Made by a program: the position numbers and the translations under genes
The notes under the pieces: model-generated
Told to the model about the DNA's origin: nothing
Seen by the model: the letters and a program-made list of their open reading frames with translations, nothing else
The model's database searches: none
Assembly: GCF_042100115.1 (NCBI RefSeq)
Contig: NC_091277.1
Location: 868,001-932,000 of the forward strand
Direction: 5' to 3'
Source: Alternaria dauci
Lineage: Eukaryota > Ascomycota > Dothideomycetes > Pleosporales > Pleosporaceae
DNA: 64,000 bases
Part shown: positions 11,901-23,388 of the stretch, piece by piece
Position numbering within the stretch: the first letter of the stretch is position 1
Layout of the letters: each line of letters opens with the position of its first letter

Positions 11901-13561
11901 CCTGCATTCGCCAGCCATGCCAGATCACCAAAGTTTATTAGCCATTTGTCTGTGTACACCCTCTGCCCGCTTGCCAAGTCATTCGGGTACTCGATAAGCT
12001 CTAGGGCGGATTGTTTTTTATTTCCGAGATCACAGCCTAGCTCTGCAACACGAGTGATGGCACCAGGCGTGTGTGGAGAAGCAAAGTCGGCTCTTCAGAT
12101 GCATGTGGAAATGTACACTCCATGTGCGACAGTATCCCGCAGCAGTCCTAGCGATCTTCAATAAGCCTTCCCCGCGATCTTCAAGTGAGCCAGGTATGCG
12201 GCTCTGCGAGATCGATCAGCAGTGTATAGTAGTCAGGGACACGTGTTGAACACGTTCACGCTGAAGGCTGCGCTGTGTTGCGCTGCGCACAACTGGCCGC
12301 GCAAACGCGTTCCGCCGAGCCTTGTGTCCAGCTAGTGCTCGACAACCGCTCACAACCCCATAGCGCCCAAACAAACTCCTGCTAGAGCCGGGCAGCAGGT
12401 GAACCGAACAATGCCTAAACCAGCGACAAAAGGCCAGCAGTAAAACCGCAAAAGAAAGTAGTCGGCGAGGCAGCGAATCAAGTGAGCCCGATACTCTGGG
12501 ACATTAGCCAGCAGCTCCATTTTGCTAGGAAAAAGACTAGTCGCGGGCAGCGGTGCAATTGCAAGCTTCAGCCAATCGACCCGTACTCAGCCAAGAGAGC
12601 GCTACCCCTCGGCACACTGCACTTGCGAGAGCTCAAGCCGCCCGATGTAACGTTCTTCCAAACTGCGGGAGTAACGCGGGCTGTCAGGCTGTCAATCTTG
12701 GGGGTGGCTGCGTAAGGCTCGTCTGTGCAGTTTCAAGGTTTGAGCTGAGATTCTGCATGTTGGAATGTAATCGAATGATCTTCAGAGTGTTCCCGCTTTC
12801 CAAACGGACAAGGTACATGATCATCACGGTCAGGCCAAGAAATTGGGTTGGAAAAGCAAACAGTTTCCTCATCGAGAAGCATGGCCACGAGATTGCGCTG
12901 TAGTTCGCAGATCAAAATCTTCTTCTTTCCTAATCCGACAACCCGGCATGACAGGCCTTACTACCACGACATCTCTCCTTTATGCGCCCGAGAGGCCGCG
13001 CAATGCCAATGCTTGTATAGCGTGCTGGTGGGGTTTGGTCAACAGTTGACTCGACTCGCAATCCACGTTTTCACTCTCTCACCGGCTCACTGGAGAATTA
13101 TCGGATGACCGGGATGTGCTTAGAGGCACATGATGTCGTCGAGCACGTGCATGCTGCATGAGGAAAGCTGCATTCCCCTTTCTGACGGCCTATCGCATGG
13201 GTCTTCACATCTCGGAACCTGATAAGGCAACCTCGCACTCTGTCATTAAAAGCCCGGTTCAATGAAGTGAGGCTGAGTGGTCGCCGAGCAACACCAACAT
13301 CCATCTTGCAGTCGCTACCCTGTAATCCATCCCTATCTTCCAAAGGAGTTTCCAATACTGCGGTAGACATGTCTAAGCGCACCTGCATGGCCTTTTCCTT
13401 TTTTCTCGCAGACTGACTTTGACTTTTTGAGCTGATAGCGCAGCAATGCGCTGTCAATGCGTGCTCTGTAAAAGGAAGGCGCGGGTGCCTTGCCGTCATG
13501 TCGAGGCTCTGTCAATGTCGAATTCATGATGGTTGTATTGGATCATTGATTCTTAAATTGT
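8932..13561. other. Long gene-poor interval upstream of the FlbC-type gene
   Basis: About 4.6 kb between the start of the FlbC-type gene and the stop of the histidine kinase. I looked for split small genes, tRNA and 5S-like sequence and found none I can support. Open frames up to about 178 codons have no family resemblance and most lack an ATG start. Likely an extended 5' regulatory/leader region, possibly with non-coding transcripts, but the sequence does not prove this. Confidence 0.5.
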
Positions 13562-16500
13562 TCATCGTGCGACGTGTTCGACGACCGTCCCTTCGCTGCC
13601 ACGATGGCGGGATTGTTGGAAGCCGGTCTGTGTCAAGGTAGATGGTCTCGTGTTGCTCATACTGTGAGCATTGTTCGTCCTGTTTGAGTCGACCTCATCC
13701 GGTGAACCCGACTTCCTTGTGATGGGCGAATCTGCGTCTTGTTCATGGACTAATTTCTCAATATTTGCCTCAGTCAGAGGCATCGATGGTTCGCTTTGAG
13801 GCCCTTGGGTGCTGTTGTGACGAATGAGCTGTGGCCCAACTAGGGAGAGCAGCTTTTCATCGCGCAATTTCGTGTCTCTTTCCTCCGCGTAGATTCGCCG
13901 CATAGCCCGTTCACCCTCGTTCTCGTTGGATCTGGCGAATGCTGCATCGCTCTGGTAATGGAGGCGGTCAAGTTCAGCGGTCAGTGCCTGCGCCGTTGTT
14001 TCAGATTCAACCGAAATGCCTGCCGTTCGCGGGTGATCTTTTGCCCTAGAGCCCATTTTGGAGCTTGGGGTTGCGATACCATGTCGATCATTGTCGGTTA
14101 TGGACGACTTGTCTTTGGCCGTCTTTCGCCGGCCTTCGAGAGCCCACTTGACAAGCATCTTGTGACTGTTAGCGGGCCCACCAGTTGGCTTGGGGTAACT
14201 TACCTTTTCCAACAGCTTGCCTTTGACTGGCTTGGCGAGATAGTCCTGCAGCGTCTTAGCATCTCCTATATCACGACAACGAAGTTGCTGTTAGTGAAGA
14301 CTCACATCCATCCCACATGAGACACACTTCTCCTTATCGCCTTGAATAGCACTGGCCGTCATAGCAACGATTGGAACTCCTTGGACTTCAGGCATGTTGC
14401 GCCACGGCGCTTCTGTCCGGATAGCATGGGTAGCAGAATAGCCATCTCGGATAGGCATCTGCACTTCTCATTAGCAAACGATATGTGCAAAGATTCACAA
14501 CTACCTTACCTGCACATCCATCAAGATGATATCCGGACGTGGATGCGAAGGGCCGAACTCCTGCATCAAGTACTCCAATGCTTCCTGGCCGTTCCACACC
14601 GCACTGACTGAGAAGTGAAGCTTTTTGATAGTCTTGAGCGCGATTTGTTGGTTGATATGGCTGGTTGTCTGTCAGATGCCGAAGTTTATGAAATTACGCT
14701 CGGGCAAACCTTACTTGTCTTCAACGACCAAAACATGGATCTGCTGTCTTTCACTTTCCGATAGGTTTATCAAATGATCCGGAATGGCTGATTTCAGCAG
14801 CGGGTATGGTGAGCTTCCGTTCGGGAGTTGCGGTGTCAACGGCGGAGTGTGGCCTTCCGAGCTTCCGCAGGAAACCGACATGTCGCTCTGGAGTCGATCT
14901 GGGATAGACTCTAGATGTACCAGCGGTGATTCTCCGTCCTGCGATGGTGCGCGGGTGAACGGTATCCAGAAAGTAGCAGTAGTACCTTGTCCCAGCTTCG
15001 AGTCCAGCCATATTTGCCCTTTCATGAGCTCAACCAGGTTCTTGCTGATGGTCAATCCTAGGCCAGTTCCTCCGAAACGTCGAGCCGTGGATGAGTCTGC
15101 CTGACTAAAAGGTCTAAACAACCGCTTCCGGACCTCCTCTTCTATGCCAATACCGCTGTCATCCACCCTGAAGTTTACCGTGACCATGTCTTTGGACTCC
15201 TGGCTGATCGATACGGCAAGCTTTACGGTACCCACGGATGTGAACTTGATGCTGTTGGTGAGCACGTTGGTTAGGATTTGCCGCAACCTGCCTGGATCTC
15301 CCATCACCCGGAGATCCGCCTGCACCTCGTCTTGTATCCAACTCTGGTAATCTAGACCTTTCCTTTGTGCAGCAAAAGACATCATCTAAGCAAGTGAGTA
15401 AGAACCGCGCCCAGGCATTTTGGTGGGTGACTTACCTTGTTCACATCTCTTAGAACTACGCTGAGACTGAACTGTACCTCTTCCACGTCCAGTCGACCTG
15501 ACTCGACCTTTGAAAAGTCCAAGATGTCGTTAATCACCGTCAGGAGGCTGTTCGCGCTTCTATGGATATTCTCCGCACACTCTTTCTGTTCCTCGTCCAG
15601 GTTCATGTCGAATAGCAGTTCACTCATGCCGATAACTCCTGCTATAGGCGTTCGGATCTCGTGTGACATGTTGGCCAGGAATTGCGACTTCATACGACTG
15701 GCTTCCTTCGCTGCTGCTTCATTAGCCAGAAGCCTCGAATTCTCTTTCTCCTGTTCTTTCAGTTGTTCTTCCCTCTCTCGTAGCTCGGTGATATCCATGG
15801 AAACGCCGATCACGCCATCCACGAAGGTGTTGCCTTCAACACCTGCAGTCCGAGAAGCACTCATAAGCGGTACCAAACGAGTTCGGTAGTAGTGAGCCTC
15901 TGACATATATCTCCCGTTCACAACCTCGACTGATTGCTTGCCCTGTAATATCTCTTGAATCGGTTGTTGCCATCGCTTCCGATCATTATCGTTCAGATTG
16001 AAGACATCGAAAACATCTCTGCCCAGCTGGTTTTTTCTAAATCCTTCGCTAGGCTCAATGTCTCCTTCCAGTACCTTGACTTCATTGTTGCGGTCGACCA
16101 CCCAGAGGACGATTTTTGCGTGCTGAATGACCTGCTGTAGTTGCTCTCTTGTCTGACGCGCCTCCTGACGAGCTAGGACCAGATCATGGATGTCGGTGCA
16201 AGTGCCAAACCACTTGACTATACGCCCAGAGTCGTCGTAGAAGGGCACAGCCCGCCCCAGCATCCAGCGCCACTCTCCATCGTAGCGCTGGCACCTGTAT
16301 TCCGTGTTGTATTCGTCTCCTGTCCTGAGTGAATGAAACCAACGCTCCGCGGTTGCAGCCATGTCATCTGGATGGAATGGGAGGCGCCAGCCTTCGCCTA
16401 GTGATTGATCAACGGTTAACCCTGTGTAGTCATACCACCGCTGTGAGAACCAGTCATGGAGTCCATCGGGTGTCGTTGTCCATACCATGACTGGCATGAA

Positions 16501-17999
16501 GTTTGTTATGTACTCAAACTGTTTCTCGTTCTCCTCAATCTGTGCAGCGATCTGCTTGGTGTATTCAGTGACATCCTTGAAGATCACTATACCACCAAGA
16601 AAATCTCCAGTTTCTTCATGAAATACAGGCTCCCCGTTAATCTCATATACGACACGAGCGTCTGTTTGCGGACGTCGCATACCAATCCGCCGCTTCTCAA
16701 CTCTCTCTTGCGTACGGCAGACCTCGATAATGGGAAATTCGTCAACGCCAAGGAGACGCTGGAAGTCTTCGGTCCAACAGGTGAACTGAGCAAGGAAATC
16801 TCGTTGGTCACCGGGTATATAGGATCCGTCTTTCGAAATGAGTCGCAGGAGGGCCTGGTTTGGAATACCAAAGGTTTCGTCCTTCCACATGGCTGTCTAG
16901 GGGTTAGTAGAAAGTTAGTCGGAGGAGGTTGAGACTAAACGTACCGTAGGCGGGCATGGTAACGGAGTTCAATATGGCGTCTTTCAGTTGTGTCGCCTTC
17001 TGGAATACAGATGCAGCAGTCCCAATGTCACCGTTACTTTTGGAAGGAGGGCCCCGAGGAGGGAATTCTGGTTGTTGTAATATAGGCGTTGCGGCTTTGG
17101 AAGCCGAGTTTGAGCTGCTTCCCGAACGACGGCCTGATGAAGAGCTTGAGCCTGAGCTGCGTGACTTGTCGAGACGGGCTCCTGTATTTGTCCGGGTGAC
17201 GATACGACTGGAAGGCGGTGGCGCACTATCAGCAGCTGTTGCGCTTGTGAAAGTTAACGTGTAATATTGCGTTTCCTCGATGCTCCAAACAGAGATGATG
17301 CAAGATGCCTGCATTGCGTTTTTGTACGCTGTTTTCCTGTCCAAACTTTGCAGCGTGCCCTCGGGATCCAAAGCAAGCGGTGCAACAACGACGTCTACTG
17401 ACACGTCGCGCACGATACTTCGAGCGAGGTTTGTACTGCTCAAGGGGGGTAATGACTCTGTCGATTTGTTGTTTGTTTGATACGGCATGTTGGCTGCAGT
17501 CGGCGTCGTGTGGCCACTTCCCATGTGCGAATCTCCGTCCTTATCCAAGCTGCTTGCTATTGAATCGTCTACCACACAGTCCAGAAAGCGCTATCAAGGT
17601 CAGTAATCGGCATGTCTAGGTGCTATGTTTGGATGATTGCGAGGAAAAACAAACCTCCCATGTAATCAGGATCGGGGAGCCGTTCTGCAAAATATCGACA
17701 CCAAGGTCACCCATGGTCTTGTCCTGCAACACCTCGGATATGGAAAGATGATGGATGCTTTCAAACCCAATACCGAAAAGGCGACCCATGGCCTCATTTG
17801 CCAAAACTACGGTTTTTTGCGCAGACAAGACAAGAACCGGCACTGGCAGGTATTGTAGCGCAGTAATAGACGCCATTGTGGCTGAAGGCTCAGCGAGATG
17901 CATTGACATGGCGTCGCTACGTATCGAACTGGGAGATTGAGATCTGGCGCGCTCCCTCATGGCGAAGTATCCGCCATCGCCGCTGTCGGCGTCTGTCAT
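13562..17999 (-). CDS. Multi-PAS hybrid histidine kinase with receiver domain
   Basis: Cytoplasmic-type two-component sensor predicted to autophosphorylate on His and relay to its own receiver, then to a phosphotransfer protein. Eight exons: 17999-17655, 17590-16945, 16892-15436, 15385-14715, 14660-14510, 14458-14306, 14245-14204, 14158-13562; 1353 residues, no membrane segment. Order: an N-terminal PAS-like segment (about 42-110); a Ser-rich linker; a region from [11 protein letters not shown] with PAS/PAC features; a PAS_3 domain ([13 protein letters not shown]... to GTCTDIHDL); another PAS; HisKA with [15 protein letters not shown] (His about 741); HATPase with N-box [27 protein letters not shown] and [11 protein letters not shown]. 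The receiver has VVEDN, phospho-acceptor Asp about 1088 (ILMDVQMP), MTASA and Lys about 1146 (LAKPV). The last 200 residues are disordered. Possibly of the TcsA/Fos-1-like class; group assignment needs a tree. Confidence 0.93.
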
Positions 18000-19220
18000 T
18001 ATGATTACGGTGGTGTGGTGGTGCGCGTTTATGGCCGCGTGAGATCGTGATGCGAATCGGTTTCGGAAATAGTGGCCGCACCCGTAAACTGCAAGGAAGA
18101 AGCGACTGGTGACGCCGCAATCAGACCAGACAACAACATGAAGCGCACGTCCTAGCCAGACCACGGGGAAAGTCGCGCGCAGACGTATTCGGGAGGGAGA
18201 AGTGCGAGCTCAGGAAGTCGAGAGACGTTGGGCGTGGTTGGTGGTTGCGCTATGGAGGAGGAGTGGGGATCGCATGTACGAGTCGTGTAAGCGGGCAGAT
18301 CGGTTCTAGACCACTTCATCGGTTGGGATACTGAGTACCCAGGCTGCGACAATCGTGAATTGAGCGATCGAGACGCACACAGCAGAAGCAGGGCAGGAAA
18401 ATGTGCAAGTGCACGCTGGGCACGTCGCTCTAAAGACAAGTTCTAGAACCGCGCTTCGGGTTCAGTGGGTGCGTGGCAATGCCGCAGATTTGGCAGCTGA
18501 AAGGGTGGACGATTTGTGACGGCGCGCGTCCATAGCCGGCCGTGGGTACTTCCCCGTGCCCTACCATTTGATAGAGCAGGGCCTGCGAGATCTCTGGCGT
18601 GGGATCTGTGGGCTCCGTTGCTTTGGCCGTCTCGTTTGGCATATGGCAATCGCTGTGGGAGCCCTGAGCATATTTGGGTAGCGGTTGCCCCGTCTTGGTC
18701 CTCCTTCTTGGATACCGAGCAGTATATGGCGAAGCATGTCAACCTTGTGTTCTGGTGATGATCCCCGCTAAGCTAACCTTCATGTACTGCACCGGTGCAC
18801 TGGCATGGATGGGGTATGATCGACATGCGGTTCAAATTGCAGCCTTGTCAAAATGTGATGGGCAAGCGACCCACGACGATCAAAAACTCTCGTGTTTTAC
18901 AAGGTTCACAAAGCGCTCCTGGAATTTCGGTGCACCGCTACATGCACGAGTTGCACAGGTGCCGCTGTAGCGATGCCAGCGTTCCGACACCGTTTCTATG
19001 GCGTCATGTCCTCTAGGTCCTGCATGGATTTGAGCTACTTCGAGATTCGTCCTCGCTCGGGATATGCATGGATCTGGGGCTTACATAATCCGTGAGGTTC
19101 AAGTCGACGACAGCTGTCTTTCTGATAGGCAGCCACATCAACACCTGCAATACTCATCGATACCCTCGTTACATGCGGTAGTGCACGACACAACAACTCG
19201 ATCCTGCTACAGTCTTCCAA
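18000..19220. other. Intergenic region between histidine kinase and YOS1
   Basis: About 1.2 kb containing the divergent promoters of the kinase (-) and YOS1 (+). One minus-strand frame at 18430-18642 encodes 70 residues with a CQIC pair and is noted under findings; otherwise nothing supportable. Confidence 0.5.
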
Positions 19221-19721
19221 ATGTTCTTCTTCGGGCTCGGCGGGCTGTTTACTGGTATTACGTCGCAGGTGACATCTGATAGATTCGCTCGCTAACACGC
19301 GCAGTCGCGGTACTCCTCGTCAACGCCATAGCAATCCTCTCCGAAGACCGGTTCCTCGCGCGCAGTACGTTTATCAGGCCTCCCCAACCTCCCGCGATCC
19401 TCGCACATCTACACATACGCCGAGAGACGCAGGACATCCGATAGAACATCCGACTGACCCAGATTACAGTTGGCTGGACAGCATCTGCAGACCCCGGTTT
19501 CGGTCGCCCTGGCGACGATGCCAGCATAAAAGCGCGATTGATCAACCTTGTCTCCTCGGTACGGACACTCATGAGGCGTACGTACTGCACCATGGTCTCC
19601 GCCCCCCCGCATGCCTTGGAGGGGTGGAATGTAGAGCCAACACAGACATACTGACACGGCTGCAGTACCCTTGATGTTAATCAACACTCTCATGATAGTC
19701 TACCTACTAGTTCTCGGTTGA
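19221..19721 (+). CDS. YOS1: Yos1/IER3IP1-like ER-to-Golgi transport protein
   Basis: Small membrane protein of the COPII/Yip1-Yif1 system required for ER-to-Golgi transport. Four exons: 19221-19254, 19305-19364, 19470-19577 and 19666-19721; introns are 50, 105 and 88 bp, each with CTAAC or CTGAC-type branch motifs and CAG ends. The product is 85 residues, the length of yeast Yos1. The reading is MFFFGLGGLFT-VAVLLVNAIAILSEDRFLAR, then IGWTASADPG, ASIKARLINLVSSVRTLMR and LPLMLINTLMIVYLLVLG, which matches the family along its whole length (N-terminal hydrophobic helix, the LSEDRFLARIGW signature, C-terminal membrane helix). All exons are below normal open-frame thresholds, so the gene is easily missed. 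Convergent with FAN1. Confidence 0.93.
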
Positions 19722-20249
19722 TTGCAATTCATATACGTTGCGAATCAAACTCCGATTGTCTCGACTAGCATACACAGGGCGCAGGAATGGGCGTACACAA
19801 GCATTTGGCGTTGTGCGCTACAAAAGGTTGACTACATTTGACGGAGTTTGTGGGAACAAATGACATTGGAGAGCGTTTGTTATGTCTGCTCCAAGCTAGC
19901 AGCTCAAATCATGATATTAAGGAGCGGATACCCTGGTACGGCAGTGTGGGCTGTTGAATCATATGATACTACGCCATTCTCTCGTTAGAATGTGCAAAAC
20001 TTGCACCTACGACATACCATATCCCCGGTGTACGGCGCAAACCAGTTCTTTCCATTACACCAATACATCGTAGCCGGTATGCATTCATCTTGCTCGGTCA
20101 AGGTATTGAAAAGCCCAGTCGCCTTCCTGCTCGCTACCAAGGCAGTCAGCCTGCTAAATCTGAGCATACGTTCAATCTCCTGTTCACAATGACTGGCGTC
20201 TCTTGGCTCTTGGATCTTGGATCTTCAGTACGCGTCACTTCGTCTTACT
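19722..20249. other. Convergent 3' region YOS1 / FAN1
   Basis: About 530 bp between two facing stop codons; A/T-rich around 19730-20000. Presumed 3' UTRs. No gene seen. Confidence 0.5.
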
Positions 20250-22882
20250 TCAAACGACCTTCACCTCCTTGGCGACTGCGGCGCAAAGTTCAACCCTCAC
20301 CCCCGCACCAGAGAGCACATGTATCCAAAGCCTCTGCGTGTCGCTCAGACGGTCGTTCTCACTTTTCACCTCTGCAAACTTCACTTCACCCTTCTTCCCT
20401 TCTTTTGCCGACACTCGCCAGAGAAACAGATCTGGTACACCACCTCCTCTCTGCCCATACTCTTGCGCCATGACCTTGCACACGGTCGCCAGCGCTTCAC
20501 CATCAAAACAACGAGCAATTTCAAGCAGGTCTAAAACATCGTATGTCCAGTCCAGACCTACAACGCAAGTTCGACGCTCGTGGTGTTCATCGTATATTCT
20601 TTGAATGATGGCTGGTGCATCGCCGTTGGATATCTCATTCAAGCGTGCGTTAATCTCCGATATACGAGAGGCATAGAAGGCGTCGGTATGTAGGTCCAAC
20701 GGACAGGTTTGGTACGGTGTCTGAAAGACATTGGGTACGTACGTAAATAGGACGTCGAAGAACAGGTATGCAAAGAGAGTGCGCAGAATCCCACCCTCGC
20801 TGTGGTAGCCTTTCCAGCCTTGATTGCGATAGTGCGAGAGACACATTGCTTCTACGGAGCACTCGCCATCCTCGCGTGGATCAATCCATATCGTCTTGCC
20901 TCCGCGTCGACCAGATTTTGAGTGTGGCGAGCTGCTTCTTCTTGACAATGAGGGACGCTCGCGTTCGATGCGGGTTCCTTCCATGACAACTTCGACTGGT
21001 TTCGTCAAGCGGACGTGCGAGAAGTCGTGTTGCATTCGTTTAGCAAAGTTCAATGACAGTTCAAGTTTGGTGATGCGCTTCTGCAGATCATAGTGATATA
21101 TGATGTGCACAAGATTATCTTGCAGTCCATCCTCACACGTCTGCAAAGCAATGAGCTTCCAATGCCTCTTCTGTTTGTCCGCGCCTCTCTTCCCAGGATC
21201 GGTCAAGGCAGCCATGTAGTGTTCTTCAAGCAATGCTTTGCGTTGATACCATGCTCCTCTGCGGGAATGATGGAACAATCGTTGTTGCAGTAGTTCGGTC
21301 AAGAGTGCATGTTCTCGCATATGCTCCTTCCGGCGCCTGAGCACGTCGAGCGCTTTATGAATGATGCGTGTGTAGATCCAGGCTGGCGAAAGACGGCGCA
21401 GGTACGAGCCTTCGCCGCTCTGGTAAATACTATCTTCCTTCTGTTGCTCCTCTTGAACCAAAACTTGCCAGCGCGGGTATACCTCGTCGAACGTATCTAT
21501 GATCTCTTGATACCCCTTCTCCGTCGGCCTTCCGTTAAATTCCAAAATACTGTCTATCCGATATTGTGTTCGAATAGAAGCTTCATACTCTAACAGCAGT
21601 GAACGTGAGGCGAATATGTTCGCAGACCGAGAGACAACGTACTCTGGAAAGTTCCAGCGTGCTATTTTCGCCAAGATGATAGTCGTCAATGACTTCTCAG
21701 TCCACTCTGTAGAGCGGTAGAAGACAAGATGGACGCGCTCAAAAAGCTTCAAAGTATCCAGCGATAGTCGTATACAAGGCCCCGTCTCTTGCATGATCCT
21801 ACGTGTAAAGTGTGCGTCTCGATTGGCATTGTCCGAGAGGTCACTTTCGGACTCTAGCTCCACTTCTGGCGTCCCAGGTCTCGACCTAGATGCGGAGGAC
21901 CCTCGTGAAATCTCCGAGTCCGACCGCTTGAATCCAACGTAACCCAGACCTGCTTGTTTCTGGCTTGTGCGTCGCAAGGCCTTCAGAAGCTCCCCCTTGT
22001 TCTTCCCCTTGACCTTGGCGTCTTTTGCAAGAGCCTTCAGCTCATCGAGTTTCAATAGTGATGATGCCTCTTCCAACGTGCTTATCTCCTCTTCGGACCG
22101 GTCCGCGAAGGTGAATGAGATGCCCAACGTAGTCCCTGCTGGTGCCTCCAACTCGCCCGGATGTGACTCAGCCTTGGAGGAAGAGGTAGGGAGATTGTAT
22201 GTGCGTTGCAGTGTCTTGGCGGCTGCTTCAAGGTCTGAAATATCACTATGATAGCCCAGGTTCTTTATCCGATGCCATGCGGACGTCTTGCGAAGGAACA
22301 GACGTACATATCTGTGGATGAGAACGCAGTTAGCAACAGCGTAGACGCTCTTTCACTACAGATTCAGACTTACAGATACTGCGCTTGATAGCCTATTTCT
22401 CTCCATATCCGAAAGACTTCTGTTTCAGCCTCATCAAAGAGATGGCCTTCCTCATCCAGCACTGTATCCAATGCTAAGTTGAATGCATCGACATAGAGCG
22501 AACTTTTGCCCCGAACCCACGCACGTTTCTCCAAACGTTGATCAGCTCTTTGGGTTTTGCTCTCCTCCTCAGCTTTGTACGCCTCGTATGCTTTGATGGC
22601 ATTATCACCCGTGTCAACTTGAGGCAACGCAGTTTCCAGGTCTGTCTTGTGCTCCTTCTCCTCTTGTTTAATCACAATACTCTCACACTCGTCTTCGGAG
22701 TCGAGCGCTTCGCGTCTGGTGGTTTTCCGTGGTGTTGGCAGTGGTTTCTTAGGGCTGTTGCCCGTCTTCTGGCGCTTGGCCGGTCGATCTTGCTCGCCAT
22801 CGAAGTTGGTGGATTTTGGATGCTTGATGAAGCGGGTAATCATCTGGTTGTGTACGGAAGGACTTCGAGGATTGAGCGCCAT
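20250..22882 (-). CDS. FAN1: Fanconi-associated nuclease 1 homologue (VRR-NUC domain)
   Basis: Structure-specific nuclease of DNA interstrand crosslink repair, nuclear. Exons 22882-22374 and 22311-20250 (62-bp intron, GTAAGT...CACAG) give 856 residues. The N-terminus (about 1-110) is disordered with basic PAKRQKTG-like nuclear signals. A SAP-type segment follows (LDELKALAKDAKVKGKNKGE), then a long helical/TPR-like region (HHSRRGAWYQRKALLEEHY). The C-terminal VRR-NUC domain has the PD-(D/E)xK-type core: GGGVPDLFLWR and EVKSENDRLSDTQ supply Asp, Glu and Lys, ending in WIHVLSGAGVRVELC. No UBZ finger is visible at the N-terminus, as is usual for fungal members. The intron is confirmed because removing it joins the IGYQAQYL and YVRLFLRKTSAWHR blocks in frame. 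Confidence 0.93.
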
Positions 22883-23388
22883 TTGCGTGGTCGCAGCAAG
22901 CTGTAAAACGACGCCTCAATCTAAGGCAAGTGCTGCCTCGCCACAAGCACGGTGACACGCGAGATCGCGCTGTCACGAGGTGACTAAGACTCACTGGGAT
23001 TTAGCGTGATCTGATCCGTGACGTCACCCAACATGCATCCGAGGTACGAGTGAACAGCCTCTCGCCTGGTTCAACGGCTCTTGAACCTACCCGATCAGGA
23101 AATACCACAAACGGTTTCTCTGTGGAACAGCATTGTGGAAAGCGACATGTACATACAAATAATAAAGCCGACAACCAATACACATATCTTTAAACCGTGA
23201 TGCTAACAGAAAATAATAGATATACCTAGACAACGCTACCAAAGGTGGTGTGAGTAGAGGAGCTCCGCTATGATCAACGGTCTTTAGCATTGCTTCGTTG
23301 GGTATCATCTGGTTCGGGACGTGACGAAATTCGATATATACATTAATTAAGACTGAGAGAGAACGTCGAATCATATACAACTCCATTC
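22883..23388. other. Promoter region of FAN1 / 3' region of membrane-protein gene
   Basis: About 500 bp with both flanking genes on the minus strand. Contains a 7-bp-arm inverted repeat (23068-23087) and AT-rich sequence toward 23389. No gene seen. Confidence 0.5.
23068..23087. repeat. Small perfect inverted repeat
   Basis: GGTTCAA, six-base spacer, TTGAACC. Short enough to be coincidental; could be a dimeric transcription-factor site in the FAN1 upstream region. Confidence 0.4.

Noticed and set aside
11628..12164. A 178-codon plus-strand frame in the 4.6-kb gap
   Set aside because: Begins with TTG, not ATG; composition is unlike the nearby genes and no homologous segment is recognisable.
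16893..16944. First AG (CCTAG) as the acceptor of the second intron of the histidine kinase
   Set aside because: Gives the wrong frame for [11 protein letters not shown]. The AG four bases further on (GACAG) keeps the kinase frame.
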